Assembly (NCBI GenBank): GCA_964408795.1
Contig: CAYPAW010000033.1
Span: 1 to 26,076 of the forward strand
Origin: JABMQB01 sp964408795
Lineage (GTDB): Bacteria; Bacteroidota; Bacteroidia; Bacteroidales; Prolixibacteraceae
DNA length: 26,076 nucleotides
Reading direction: 5' to 3'
The position numbers were made by a program, and so were the translations under genes. Positions 1 through 9,223 of this stretch are shown here, one piece after another (the stretch's first letter is position 1; every line of letters starts with the position of its first letter). Below the pieces are notes generated by a model. The model was given only the letters and a program-made list of their open reading frames with translations, was not told where the DNA came from and did no database searches.

Positions 1-258
1 CTTAACAAGGTTACCGGAACTGGCTACTTCACTTACTACAATGGCATCCACACCGGAGAAATCAGCCAACTCATTTTTCACTTCATCATCTTCCACAACA
101 GTTACCGTATATCCCCAGCCAACAAGGGCATCGTAGATATGCTGTTCACTCGGAAGCGCTGAAACATCCGATTTGTTCGTAATCAAAGCAATGTTCTGGC
201 TCATTACCGGCCAGGTCATGCTTAATAAAACAAAAAATAATAAGTAAATCTTTCTCAT
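1..258 (-). CDS. N-terminal part of a secreted protein of unknown function (runs off the window)
   Basis: An open reading frame starts with ATG at 258 and stays open to base 1, giving 86 codons with no stop, so only the N-terminus is present. The protein begins MRKIYLLFFVLLSMTWPVMS, a clear Sec signal peptide likely cut near residue 20. What follows (QNIALITNKSDVSALPSEQ...VGWGYTVTVVEDDE...VDAIVVSE) alternates beta strands and helices in the manner of a Rossmann or flavodoxin-like domain, somewhat as in ThuA-like or class I amidotransferase-like proteins. That fold is inferred from the pattern alone. It lies 65 bp downstream of the LacI-type regulator on the same strand and may be cotranscribed with it. 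The function cannot be read from this fragment. Confidence 0.7.
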   Translation of the reverse strand, partial: MRKIYLLFFVLLSMTWPVMSQNIALITNKSDVSALPSEQHIYDALVGWGYTVTVVEDDEVKNELADFSGVDAIVVSEVASSGNLVK

Positions 259-323
259 AACATCAGTTTTTTAGTTAGTACTCTTTAAATTTATCTGTTT
301 AACTCTCAACTATTTAAAATTGA

Positions 324-1319
324 TTAGGTTGATTTTCTGATGATCAATTCCGTTTCCAGGATCATCTTAATGTGGGGTCGCTTTTTATCGTTAATTCGTT
401 GCAGAAGCAATTCACCGGCTCGTCTGCCTATTTCATGGGCAGGCTGTCTGACAGCAGTAAGGGGTGGATTCAACGAGTTAGACCAATACATATCGTCGAA
501 TCCCACAACGGCTACCTCTTCCGGGATTTTTCGTCCCATTTTATGGATCGTCTCGAGGACTCCCAGGGTGATCAGGTTATTCCCGGCAAAAATAGCATCC
601 GGGGGATTTGTCATTTTTAACAATTGTCTGCAACGTTTCACCCCACTTTCATGCGATGAATCACCCGATTTAATGAGTTCTTCATCCAAAGGAATGTTAT
701 TGGCCTCCAAAGCTTCCCGGTATCCTTTTTCTCTCCACATACTCGTAGGGATGGTTGATAAGCCGGATATATAAGCAATTCTCTTGTATCCTGATTTCAC
801 AAGATGATCAACCGCATTAAAAGCTCCCTGTTCATTGTTTACCAGGACCACATCCACTTTGACCCCATTCAGTCCTCTGTCAACGCAAACTACCGGCAGA
901 CCCTCCTTCACCATCTTACGCAACAAGGGATCATCTTCACTGGCAGGAGCCGCAATCAATCCATCGATGCTTTCCGATTGCAGAATTTCTAGATAGAGTT
1001 TCTCCTTTTTCTCATCCTGTCCGAAATTACACATGATCAATGCATAATTGTGCTCATAGGCAACCTCTTCGATTCCTTCCAGGACATCCACATAGAACGG
1101 GTTCCTGATATCGGGAACCAGAATTCCCAACAAATTGCTGGAAATCCCTTTCGACCTTAACCGTTTGGCTACCCGGCTGGGCTGATATTTCAATTCTTTG
1201 ATTGCCCTTACTATTTTAGCCCGCGTTGCATCATTCACATTGCTGTTATTATTCAACACCCGCGAAACCGTAGCAATCGATACTCCAGCCCTTTCGGCAA
1301 CATCATTCATGCTTGCCAT
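324..1319 (-). CDS. LacI-family transcriptional regulator
   Basis: This 331-residue protein has the normal LacI-family length and layout. An N-terminal helix-turn-helix lies at residues 4-25 (MNDVAERAGVSIATVSRVLN), followed by a hinge helix (PSRVAKRLRSK). A periplasmic-binding-protein-like ligand domain runs from about residue 63 (LLGILVPDIRNPFYVDVLEGI) to the end, with the family segments VDHLVKSGYKRIAYISG and PEEVAVVGFDD. The start could be M1 or M4; M4 places the HTH right at the terminus. It is divergent from a glycosidase operon, and two palindromic sites of the LacI-family type (1358-1371 and 1534-1547) lie in the shared upstream region. Autoregulation and sugar-responsive control of that operon are therefore inferred. 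The ligand is unknown. LacI regulators are less common than SusR or hybrid two-component systems as polysaccharide-locus regulators in Bacteroidetes. Confidence 0.95.
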   Translation of the reverse strand: MASMNDVAERAGVSIATVSRVLNNNSNVNDATRAKIVRAIKELKYQPSRVAKRLRSKGISSNLLGILVPDIRNPFYVDVLEGIEEVAYEHNYALIMCNFGQDEKKEKLYLEILQSESIDGLIAAPASEDDPLLRKMVKEGLPVVCVDRGLNGVKVDVVLVNNEQGAFNAVDHLVKSGYKRIAYISGLSTIPTSMWREKGYREALEANNIPLDEELIKSGDSSHESGVKRCRQLLKMTNPPDAIFAGNNLITLGVLETIHKMGRKIPEEVAVVGFDDMYWSNSLNPPLTAVRQPAHEIGRRAGELLLQRINDKKRPHIKMILETELIIRKST

Positions 1320-1357
1320 ACATCTTTTTTTATGTTTGCCTTTACTTTAGACTGCAA

Positions 1358-1371
1358 TGTAAACGTTTTCA
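1358..1371. promoter_or_regulatory. Candidate LacI-family operator 1
   Basis: TGTAAACGTTTTCA is a near-perfect palindrome around a central ACGT, the form bound by LacI/CcpA/PurR-type repressors. It lies 39 bp upstream of the start of the LacI-family gene, so it probably mediates autoregulation. The match to the second site at 1534 supports it. Binding is inferred. Confidence 0.6.
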
Positions 1372-1533
1372 AAATAAAATAAAAATTTTTTTACCTTTTC
1401 TTGAACAGGTATTTTACAATCCATAAAGACGTCATTTATAAACTATTTGATTATAAGGTTAATTAGTAATTTCGAGAGAGAATATTTTTTTTATCTCCCC
1501 CGCTCGTTTTTCTGTTTTATTGCAGATAATGTT

Positions 1534-1547
1534 TGATAACGTTTACA
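1534..1547. promoter_or_regulatory. Candidate LacI-family operator 2
   Basis: TGATAACGTTTACA shares the AACGTTT core and the TGA/ACA ends with the site at 1358-1371. It sits on the glycosidase-operon side, about 20 bp upstream of a TAnnTTTG element at 1566-1573, so a bound repressor would cover the -33 region of that promoter. This is inferred from position and similarity. Confidence 0.6.
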
Positions 1548-1565
1548 TATTATAAAACAACTTTC

Positions 1566-1573
1566 TATTTTTG
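1566..1573 (+). promoter_or_regulatory. Candidate Bacteroidetes -7 element for the glycosidase operon
   Basis: TATTTTTG matches the Bacteroidetes -7 consensus TAnnTTTG exactly. There is no clean TTTG at the ideal -33 distance; the region there overlaps operator 2. It would give a leader of about 150 bases that contains the repeat at 1596-1702. Confidence 0.4.
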
Positions 1574-1595
1574 ATAATAAAATTGTTTATTTTTA

Positions 1596-1702
1596 CAAGG
1601 GTTCCCAATCGTTATCGGGAGAACCCGCATTTCCTGTCCCGGTAGTCATCGGGAACGGAATTAATCAACATCTTGGGCATGAAAATTAACCATGCTCGTT
1701 TC
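1596..1702 (+). repeat. Intergenic repeat, copy A (ends CATGCTCGTTTC)
   Basis: This copy begins around ACAAGGGTTCCC, carries an inner hairpin-prone part with two ATCGGGA segments, and ends with AATTAACCATGCTCGTTTC. Related copies with the same ends and orientation lie at 10864-10940 and 11031-11116. It lies in the leader of the glycosidase operon, ending 22 bp before the first possible start codon. Confidence 0.6.
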
Positions 1703-1724
1703 GTAATTTGTTAAAAACCAGCCG

Positions 1725-4700
1725 ATGTCTGAAATCATACGATCCCATACAAGTCCAATGTTCTGCAATCTCCCGGTACATTATCTTTTGCTCATCCTGT
1801 TTGTTTTGTTCACAGGCGGATGCAAAAAACAAAGAGAGGCGGAGTTTGTGGCCGGTGCTTTTGAAAAGGAGCTTGATATCGGGAAATTCAAAAATCCTCC
1901 GGCAGAATATCGTTCCTTCCCCTTCTACTCCTTGAATGATTCCCTGACCGAAAAAGAGATAACCCAGCAAATTCTCGACTTTGAGGAGGCTGGATTTGGT
2001 GGATTTTATCTCCACAGCCGTTCAGGATTGATCACCGGATTCCTGGGTGATGACTGGTGGAGGATAATGGATGCAGCGGTTGATGCTGCCAAATGTGCGG
2101 GACTGCATGCCATGTTTTACGATGAGGATAAGTGGCCAAGTGGCTATGCCGGAGGGATGATTCCGAAAATGAATGAATCCTACAGGGCAAAATCACTGGC
2201 CCGGCTTGAGAAAACAGTCCCCATTCCCCGGGGAGGAGAGATGATTCACACAGACAGTCTCTATAATTACATTGTATATACCGCCCGTTTCGGATATGAA
2301 GTTTTCAACGGTACCTGTTATGTCGACCTTTTCAATCCCGAGATGGTTCGCGAATTCATTGATGTAGCATACCGTCCCTATGTTGAAAAATACAGCACCA
2401 GGATCACCGGTTATCGCACGGGCATTTTTTCGGATGAACCCCATATCCATGCCCGCTATTTCGACCGGGATACTCCCCACCGTGGGGTTCTCTCGTGGTC
2501 GCCCTGGCTGGAAAAAAGATTTACAGAATCCTACGGATATCCTCTGCGGGATAAAATTCCCTTACTGTTTGAGGAAAAGGGAAACTGGCGCCAGGTGCGG
2601 ATGCATTATTACAGGGCCAAAGCTTTGCAGTTTGAAGACAGTTTTACCAAACAGATCGCAGCGTTTTGCCAGGATAACGGGATGATCTTTACCGGGCATT
2701 TTCTGGGGGAGGATGTACTGGAGAAGGTACGTGACCGGATCGGCAATTCAATGCTTCACTACCGGAATATGCAGCAACCGGGAATTGACCACCTGGGCCT
2801 TTCCATCGAAAACCGGCTGATTACAGCCAAACGGCTGAGCAGCGTCGCAAACCAGTGTGCCCTCCCCAAAAGGCTGAGTGAACTTTTTGGTATCAGCGGC
2901 CACAACATGAATTTCCAGGACCGTAAATGGATCGGTGGCTGGCACACGATCCTCGGCATAAACCACTTCTGCCCTCACCTTACCCAATACAGTCTGGTGG
3001 GCGCCAGAAAAAGGGACTACCCCCCCACCTTCTCGTATCACCAACCCTACTGGAAATACAACAAAAAAATTGAAGAGTACCTCGCCCGGATCGCTTATGC
3101 CACAACCCTCGGCCACTATCATCCGCAACTGCTGATTATCAGCCCCCTTGAAAGCGAATATATAAAAAGCCATGAGGAGGGTGAATTTACCTCAGGCATT
3201 TTAACCCTCATGGAAACCTTGCAGAAATTACACTATGATTACGATATCGGAGATGAACAGATCATGGCAGATACAGCAGTCATTACCCGGGAAGGACTTT
3301 GCATCGGAGCTATGACATACAAAAATGTCATCCTCCCGGATAGGATCTCCCTTCGGGAAACAACCATCGACCTTCTGCAAAAACTGGTTCAAAACGGCGG
3401 ATTGATTTTTACTACCGGAAGATTCCCTACCTTTGTTGATGGCCTCCCCGGAGGAGAAAAACTCCGTGAACTGAAAAATTCGGTGATTCATACCGATCGT
3501 AGGAACCTTCCCGGTTTGTTAAATGAAAAAGTCAAAGCCCTTGTGACCGTCGAAGGCGAAAAAGCCGATAAAATCTGGACCCAGGTAAGGAGTGTTCCCG
3601 ACGGTCATCTGATTCAGATCAGCAACATTTCAAATACGGATGAAATACGGTTCCGGATACAATCCGGATTGCTCACACAGGATGTGGTATGGTGGGATCC
3701 CTCATTGGGGAAGTGTTTCCGTCTTGCACCCAATTCTCAGGGGGAATTTGAACTGGCCCTCGCCCCGGCCTCCAATAGCTGGATTACCTGTGGTTCACTT
3801 AGCAGCCAGGCAAAGGTTTCAGGCATCTATTCACTTCCGGAAAACACATCAACGGTATGGGTGCTGGATGAAAAATGGCAGGGCAAACGGCTGGATCCCA
3901 ATGCAATCACGCTGGATTTTGCTTCATATTCCACAGACAACGGCAAAACCTTCAGTGCGCCGGAGCCGGTAATCGGAATTTTCAACCGGCTTTCAAATGA
4001 AAAATATTCCGGATCCCTGATACTGAAATACTCTGTTTCAATCAACACCCTTCCTTCCGGGTGCAACCTGGTGGTTGAACAACCGGAAATGGTTACACAC
4101 ATAACCGTGAATGATCATACAGTAGCCTTCAATGCTGAAGAATTTTATATCGACCATACATTCCACACCACAGAAGTTACCGGATTTTTAACGGAAGGCA
4201 AGAATGAAATTCAACTGTCGTTTGATTTCATTCCTCCCAGACCCTTAAGTGAAATACCCAGGGAACGATATGGAACAGAAATTGAAAGCATATACCTCAC
4301 AGGGGATTTTGCAGTAATGGGAAACGGAATGACCGAAACCATGGAAACCCAGCGAAACCAAACCGGAGATTTTCTTAATCGTCCGGTTTATCAATTCAAC
4401 GGTTTTTCCCTGACATCCGAAAAAGAGTCCTATACCGGGAATCTCACGGTGGAAGGCTATCCTTTCTATGCCGGTGCTTTTGAATTAAAACAGGATTTTG
4501 ATCTTAAAACGATTGACCCATCCAAAAAATACTATCTTGAACTCCCGGATTGCGAGTCGGTGGTTTCGGTGATTGAAATCAACGGTCGGATTGCTGACAC
4601 TTTGTGCTGGGCTCCTTACAGAACTGAAATCACCGGATTCCTGAAGGAAGGAGGAAATGAAGTGAAAATTACCCTGGTTAATTCACTGCGCAATTTGCTG

Positions 4701-4916
4701 GGTCCTCATCATCACAGAGGGGGAGAACTGATAAAAGTGGGACCCAACAGTTTCACCGGAGCCGGAGGATTCCCCGACGGAAGAGGCGAATCCGACTGGT
4801 ACGATCTGCGTAAAACAGAGGCAGAACTGGCTATATGGACCGATACATACCACCATATTCCTTTCGGGTTTCTTACCCCGGTAGTGATTACATCGAATGA
4901 CAAATCTTCTAAATAA
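1725..4916 (+). CDS. GH106-like (alpha-L-rhamnosidase-type) glycoside hydrolase, lipoprotein
   Basis: A large cell-envelope glycosidase of 1063 residues. The N-terminus carries a lipoprotein signal (LLLILFVLFTGGC, lipobox Cys33 by this start). An alternative start at 1758 (M12) would give a more typical short n-region and may be the true one. The segment NPPAEYRSFPFYSLNDSL, then GFGGFYLHSRSGL and MFYDEDKWPSGYAGG at about residues 58-144, is characteristic of the barrel of large Bacteroidetes hydrolases annotated as GH106-like. The GIFSDEPH segment (Glu238) is a candidate catalytic acid. The C-terminal third contains two jelly-roll, galactose-binding-like stretches (about 760-850 and 920-1010). 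It is the first gene of an operon with GH105 and CotH genes, 5 bp before the next. Family membership is inferred from motif style. A rhamnosidase role would fit the GH105 neighbour, but the substrate is not proven. Confidence 0.7.
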   Translation: MSEIIRSHTSPMFCNLPVHYLLLILFVLFTGGCKKQREAEFVAGAFEKELDIGKFKNPPAEYRSFPFYSLNDSLTEKEITQQILDFEEAGFGGFYLHSRSGLITGFLGDDWWRIMDAAVDAAKCAGLHAMFYDEDKWPSGYAGGMIPKMNESYRAKSLARLEKTVPIPRGGEMIHTDSLYNYIVYTARFGYEVFNGTCYVDLFNPEMVREFIDVAYRPYVEKYSTRITGYRTGIFSDEPHIHARYFDRDTPHRGVLSWSPWLEKRFTESYGYPLRDKIPLLFEEKGNWRQVRMHYYRAKALQFEDSFTKQIAAFCQDNGMIFTGHFLGEDVLEKVRDRIGNSMLHYRNMQQPGIDHLGLSIENRLITAKRLSSVANQCALPKRLSELFGISGHNMNFQDRKWIGGWHTILGINHFCPHLTQYSLVGARKRDYPPTFSYHQPYWKYNKKIEEYLARIAYATTLGHYHPQLLIISPLESEYIKSHEEGEFTSGILTLMETLQKLHYDYDIGDEQIMADTAVITREGLCIGAMTYKNVILPDRISLRETTIDLLQKLVQNGGLIFTTGRFPTFVDGLPGGEKLRELKNSVIHTDRRNLPGLLNEKVKALVTVEGEKADKIWTQVRSVPDGHLIQISNISNTDEIRFRIQSGLLTQDVVWWDPSLGKCFRLAPNSQGEFELALAPASNSWITCGSLSSQAKVSGIYSLPENTSTVWVLDEKWQGKRLDPNAITLDFASYSTDNGKTFSAPEPVIGIFNRLSNEKYSGSLILKYSVSINTLPSGCNLVVEQPEMVTHITVNDHTVAFNAEEFYIDHTFHTTEVTGFLTEGKNEIQLSFDFIPPRPLSEIPRERYGTEIESIYLTGDFAVMGNGMTETMETQRNQTGDFLNRPVYQFNGFSLTSEKESYTGNLTVEGYPFYAGAFELKQDFDLKTIDPSKKYYLELPDCESVVSVIEINGRIADTLCWAPYRTEITGFLKEGGNEVKITLVNSLRNLLGPHHHRGGELIKVGPNSFTGAGGFPDGRGESDWYDLRKTEAELAIWTDTYHHIPFGFLTPVVITSNDKSSK

Positions 4917-4921
4917 ATACC

Positions 4922-6094
4922 ATGAGAAATCGAATCTACATGGCTGGGATCATCACGTTTTTTTGTACGGTGCTTTCATGTGCAGATACAAACAAGCAGG
5001 CACCCTGGAGCATTCGAATGGCGGATGCGGTAATCCAACGGTACGACAGCCTTGCCTATTATAACGGAAGGACAGCACCCGGCTGGTCGTATGATGTTGC
5101 CCTACTTGGCACTGCGATCGATAAGCTGGGAGGGGTTGATTCCGCCTATTCGAACTACATGAAAACCTTTATCGATAGGATGGTCGATGAAAACGGACAC
5201 ATTGAACGATACGATTTGGAGGCTTACAACCTTGACCTGATCAGACCGGCCAATAACCTTCTGGAGCTCTATGTCAGAACCGGAGAAGAAAAATACCAAA
5301 AAGCATTGGGCCAGTTCATCACCCAGATGGAGAACCATCCGAAAACCCATTCGGGAGGCTTTTGGCATAAAAGACGGTATCCCTGGCAAATGTGGCTGGA
5401 CGGGATTTATATGGCTTCACCTTTTTTAACCCGCTATGCCCATGAATTTAACCAGCCTCAGTGGTTGGATGTGGTTGCCCACCAGGTAATCCATATTTAT
5501 GAGAAAACCCGGGATCCCCAAACCGGTCTTTTGTACCATGCCTGGGACGAAAGCCGGGAACAGCGCTGGAGCCATCCCGAAACGGGTCAGTCACCCCACT
5601 TCTGGAGCAGAGCCATGGGCTGGTACCTCATGGCCCTGGTTGATATACTGGACTATTTCCCCAAAAACCATCCCCAACGGGAAGAGATCATTCACATTCT
5701 TCATCAAACCTGCGAAGCTCTCCTGAAGGTACAGGATCAAACTAACGGCGTATGGTACCAGGTGCTTGACATGGCAGGCAGAGAGGGAAATTACCCCGAA
5801 GCCTCGGGTTCAGCCATGTTTGTCTACGCATTCGCCAAAGGAGCAAAAAACGGGTACCTGCCACAAAGGTATTGGCATATCGCAGATGAAGCGTTTGACG
5901 ATTTCGTGGAAACTTTTGTGATTACCGATGAAGACGGGCTTCCATCGATCGTGCATATCTGCGGAAGTTGCGGACTGGGAGGCAAACCCTACCGCGACGG
6001 CTCCTACCAATATTATATCAACGAAAGAATCGTGAAGAATGATTCCAAAGGAGTCGCTCCTTTTATTCTGGCTGCCCTTGAGTTAAACAAATAA
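4922..6094 (+). CDS. GH105 unsaturated rhamnogalacturonyl/glucuronyl hydrolase, lipoprotein
   Basis: The 390-residue protein has the size and all-alpha (alpha/alpha)6-barrel pattern of GH88/GH105 enzymes such as YteR and RhiN. These remove the 4,5-unsaturated uronic acid left at the non-reducing end by polysaccharide lyases. Visible motifs are PGWSYDVALLG, IRPANNLLELY, KRRYPWQMWLDGIYM with the expected catalytic Asp160, PHFWSRAMGWYLMALVDIL, EASGSAMFVYAF and GSYQYYINE near the end. The N-terminus (MRNRIYMAGIITFFCTVLSC) is a lipoprotein signal with Cys20, so the enzyme is likely anchored in an envelope membrane. It follows the GH106-like gene by 5 bp and precedes the CotH gene by 31 bp, so cotranscription is expected. 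No polysaccharide lyase is seen here; it would have to be encoded elsewhere. Confidence 0.9.
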   Translation: MRNRIYMAGIITFFCTVLSCADTNKQAPWSIRMADAVIQRYDSLAYYNGRTAPGWSYDVALLGTAIDKLGGVDSAYSNYMKTFIDRMVDENGHIERYDLEAYNLDLIRPANNLLELYVRTGEEKYQKALGQFITQMENHPKTHSGGFWHKRRYPWQMWLDGIYMASPFLTRYAHEFNQPQWLDVVAHQVIHIYEKTRDPQTGLLYHAWDESREQRWSHPETGQSPHFWSRAMGWYLMALVDILDYFPKNHPQREEIIHILHQTCEALLKVQDQTNGVWYQVLDMAGREGNYPEASGSAMFVYAFAKGAKNGYLPQRYWHIADEAFDDFVETFVITDEDGLPSIVHICGSCGLGGKPYRDGSYQYYINERIVKNDSKGVAPFILAALELNK

Positions 6095-6125
6095 CCCTTT
6101 TACAAATTATCTTAGTTACCCGAAA

Positions 6126-8843
6126 ATGATCAAAAAAATCTGTCCCCTGATTCTTATCACCATCATCCCTCTTCTTAGCCTTGCTGAAACCAGGAAAATC
6201 CTGATCTCTGAGTTTATGGCGATCAATTCCGAAACCTTACTGGATGAAGACGGCGAATCGTCCGATTGGCTTGAATTGTACAATCCCGGGGAAACAGCAG
6301 TGAACATGGAAGGCTGGTATTTAACCGATAAACAGGACAACCTGACCAAATGGAAGATCCCGGATATAACCTTGCAGGCGGATCAATACCTGGTCATTTT
6401 TTGTTCGGAAAAAAAACGTACCGATCCGTCAAATAACCTGCATACCAATTTTAAATTATCCGGAACGGGTGAATTCCTGGCTCTTGTAGAGCCTGATGGA
6501 ACGACCCTTTCCTATTCCTACGGCGATGTATACCCGGCTCAACGCCAGGATATCTCTTACGGGATATATCATGAACAACTTGTTTTTTTCAGTGAGCCTA
6601 CTCCCGGTGCTGAAAATATCCTGGGGGATCTCCCGGTTGCCCCCCTTTTCAGTCATACACGTGGTTTTTATGATTCGGAGTTTACGGTTTCTCTTTCCTC
6701 CCCGGGTGAGAATGTGGAAATCTATTATACCACAAACGGAACCCGGCCTACCAAACAAACCGGCACAAAATATCGGGATGCCATACCCATTTCCACAACC
6801 ACCCCGTTAAGTGCCGTTGCTTATAATTCCTCCGGTATTGCCAGTGAAATCATCACTCAAACCTATCTCTTTATTGAAGACATTGTACAGCAATCCAACA
6901 ACCCGGAAGGGTATCCTTCCACCTGGAGCCCTTTGCGGTTCAGCTCAGGAAATGCCCCGGCAGATTACGAAATGGACCCGGAGATATGCAATCATCCGGA
7001 GTATAAAGACCTGATGGATGACGCCCTGTTATCCCTTCCTACCCTGTCGGTTGTCACCAACATCGGGTACCTGTTCTCACATGAACAGGATCAGGTAAAC
7101 GGAGGCATTTATATTTATACGGGCAAGACCGGGGAAGGAGGAATGGGTGATGGTTGGGAACGGCCTGCTTCGGTAGAATTTTTCGATCCGGCCAGTCACA
7201 AGGAGTTTCAGGTCAACTGCGGATTGCGCATTCATGGAGGCAACAGCCGGGTGCCCGAAAACAGCCAGAAGCATTCGTTCCGGATTTCCTTCCGAAGCCA
7301 ATACGGGCCTTCCAAACTTCGTTTCCGGTTTTTTGATGAGGAAGCAGCTGCCAATGAGTTCAACGCCCTGGTTCTGCGTGCCGGGTACAACTACTCCTGG
7401 GTTAAAAACGATGCTTCTCAAAGAAACAATGCACAATACCTTCAGGATCCCTTTGCAAAAGCAACCCAGCTGGCACTCGGACACCCTTCCGCACACCAAC
7501 GTTTTGTGCATCTCTACCTGAACGGTTTGTACTGGGGCGTTTACAATGTTTCTGAAAAACTGACCAACGACTTTATGGAATCATACCTCAACGGCGAGGA
7601 GGACGATTTCGATGTAATAAAAGACCATGGAGGTATCGTTGATGGCAGCTGGGCCGCATGGACACGCCTTTACAACCAGACTAAATCCGGTCTGTCAGCC
7701 AATATAGCCTACCAGAAAGTCCAGGGAAAAAATCCCGACGGAACCCTGAATCCTTCCCTTGAGAACCTCCTGGATGTGGAAAACCTGATCGACTATATGC
7801 AATACAATATGTACATCGGAAATGAAGACTGGGACCACAACAACTGGATTGCCGCGCGCAACCGGATAACCAACGATGCAGGATTCCGTTTTTTTGCATG
7901 GGATGCCGAAACATCCATGACCGATGTCCATTACAATAATGTGGATGAAAACAACGAAGAAAATCCAAGCTGGTTCTATCAGAAATTGCAGGGAAATGGA
8001 GATTTCCAAATGTTGTTTGCTGATCATATTCAACAAAACTTTTTCAATCACGGTCCTTTAAGCCGTGAAGCTGCAACCGACCGTTACCTGAACCTGGCCA
8101 ACCAGATCGACCTGGCTATCATTGCAGAATCGGCCCGCTGGGGAGACTACCGGAAGGATGTGGCCCCCTCCGACGGAAACAGGATCCTCTACACAAGAAA
8201 CGATCACTGGGTGCCCAAACTTCAAAGCCTGCTTACCAATTACTTCCCTTACCGGACAGATATCGTAGTTGAACAATTCCGGCAAATCGGGCTTTTCCCA
8301 GCCATTGAAGCCCCGGCATTCAGCCATTACGGCGGCGAAATGCAATCGGATATAAACCTGACAATGACTACAAACTATGGCGATATCTATTTTACAACCG
8401 ACGGAACCGACCCGCGCAAACCAATCACATCAACCATTGCATCCGGGGCACAACTCTATTCAGAGGAAATGCTGCTCTCTTCCAATGTTACCGTGAAAGC
8501 AAGGGCAAAATCCGGAAATGAATGGTCGCCACTTACCCAGGCAACCTTCGATTTCGCTACTTCAACTGAAGAGTTCGCAGAAAACAGAAGCATTACTGCC
8601 GGATGCTATCCAAACCCGTTCCACGAAACAACGAACATAATGTTTGACCTGCCCTCGGATGGTGAAATTACCATCGACTTGTACCGCATCGATGGGAAAA
8701 AGATCGCTCTCCTGTTTTCAGGATTTAAACCCCGGGGATACAACGAAATAAAATGGACTCCCGAACAGAATGAACCGGGAATCTTCCTCTACCGCATCCA
8801 TTACAACAACCAGATCGTTACAGGGAAAATCGTCCGGAAATAA
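6126..8843 (+). CDS. T9SS-exported protein with lamin-tail, chitobiase-C-like and CotH-kinase domains
   Basis: A 905-residue secreted protein. Order of parts: signal peptide (1-20, ending SLA); lamin-tail domain (about 24-150, ISEFMAINSET...DWLELYNPGETAVNMEGWYLTD); chitobiase/hexosaminidase C-terminal-like beta domain (about 172-250, YYTTNGTRPT); CotH-kinase domain (about 365-640, with LRIHGGNSR, LNGLYWGVYNVSEKL and the acidic FFAWDAETSM segment); a second chitobiase-like domain (about 750-820, YFTTDGTDPRKP); and a type A T9SS sorting domain from about 826 (YPNPF to the terminal KIVRK). CotH proteins of spore coats are atypical protein kinases. In Bacteroidetes this architecture is common next to polysaccharide loci, but its role is not established. 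It is probably cell-surface bound, the last gene of the glycosidase operon, and may help bind or organise surface enzymes. Confidence 0.9.
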   Translation: MIKKICPLILITIIPLLSLAETRKILISEFMAINSETLLDEDGESSDWLELYNPGETAVNMEGWYLTDKQDNLTKWKIPDITLQADQYLVIFCSEKKRTDPSNNLHTNFKLSGTGEFLALVEPDGTTLSYSYGDVYPAQRQDISYGIYHEQLVFFSEPTPGAENILGDLPVAPLFSHTRGFYDSEFTVSLSSPGENVEIYYTTNGTRPTKQTGTKYRDAIPISTTTPLSAVAYNSSGIASEIITQTYLFIEDIVQQSNNPEGYPSTWSPLRFSSGNAPADYEMDPEICNHPEYKDLMDDALLSLPTLSVVTNIGYLFSHEQDQVNGGIYIYTGKTGEGGMGDGWERPASVEFFDPASHKEFQVNCGLRIHGGNSRVPENSQKHSFRISFRSQYGPSKLRFRFFDEEAAANEFNALVLRAGYNYSWVKNDASQRNNAQYLQDPFAKATQLALGHPSAHQRFVHLYLNGLYWGVYNVSEKLTNDFMESYLNGEEDDFDVIKDHGGIVDGSWAAWTRLYNQTKSGLSANIAYQKVQGKNPDGTLNPSLENLLDVENLIDYMQYNMYIGNEDWDHNNWIAARNRITNDAGFRFFAWDAETSMTDVHYNNVDENNEENPSWFYQKLQGNGDFQMLFADHIQQNFFNHGPLSREAATDRYLNLANQIDLAIIAESARWGDYRKDVAPSDGNRILYTRNDHWVPKLQSLLTNYFPYRTDIVVEQFRQIGLFPAIEAPAFSHYGGEMQSDINLTMTTNYGDIYFTTDGTDPRKPITSTIASGAQLYSEEMLLSSNVTVKARAKSGNEWSPLTQATFDFATSTEEFAENRSITAGCYPNPFHETTNIMFDLPSDGEITIDLYRIDGKKIALLFSGFKPRGYNEIKWTPEQNEPGIFLYRIHYNNQIVTGKIVRK

Positions 8844-9223
8844 ATCGAAGGAATGCAAAGAATACTGTTATCGGTTGTCAGTTGACAGTTGTCGGTTGTC
8901 GATTGATCCTCGTATCTTAAACTATGTGAAACTCAGTGGATCACTGTGGTCCTCTGTGTAATAGCTTGTGAATCTAGTAACAAGGCAATCTCTAGATCCC
9001 ATTGAATTCTACATTGATCTTCTTTTGTACTAATCAACGCGAGCGCAGCAAGTGAACAACTACGAAAACGAGAACGTAGCGAGCGGACAACCATAACAAC
9101 TGATCTCAATAATCCAATAATCCACCTTTATTGATCGTTATGTAATCGTATTTGTAATTATTTCACAAATGTCCGCAGAGGTTCCACAGCGTTTCCCAAG
9201 CCTTTTCAACAGCTCTATACCCT
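8844..9223. other. Gene-free gap between convergent genes, rich in short repeats
   Basis: No coding region is supported here. From 8871 the sequence has GGTTGTC direct repeats containing TGTCAGTTGACA, an inverted repeat, then CAGTGGATCACTG, a second inverted repeat, at about 8933. Around 9037-9102 two related stretches occur in tandem (GCGAGCGCAGCAAGTG and ACGTAGCGAGCGGACAACC). These are typical dispersed Bacteroidetes intergenic sequences. No clear stem plus T-run terminator was found for either converging gene. Confidence 0.5.

Noticed and set aside
1686..2015. A minus-strand frame of 109 codons over the start of the GH106-like gene
   Set aside because: It has no family resemblance and is antisense to a strongly supported gene; its upstream region is inside that gene.
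8871..9102. Short repeated units that might suggest a CRISPR array
   Set aside because: The units are few, irregular in length and sequence, and have no uniform spacers; there are no cas genes.
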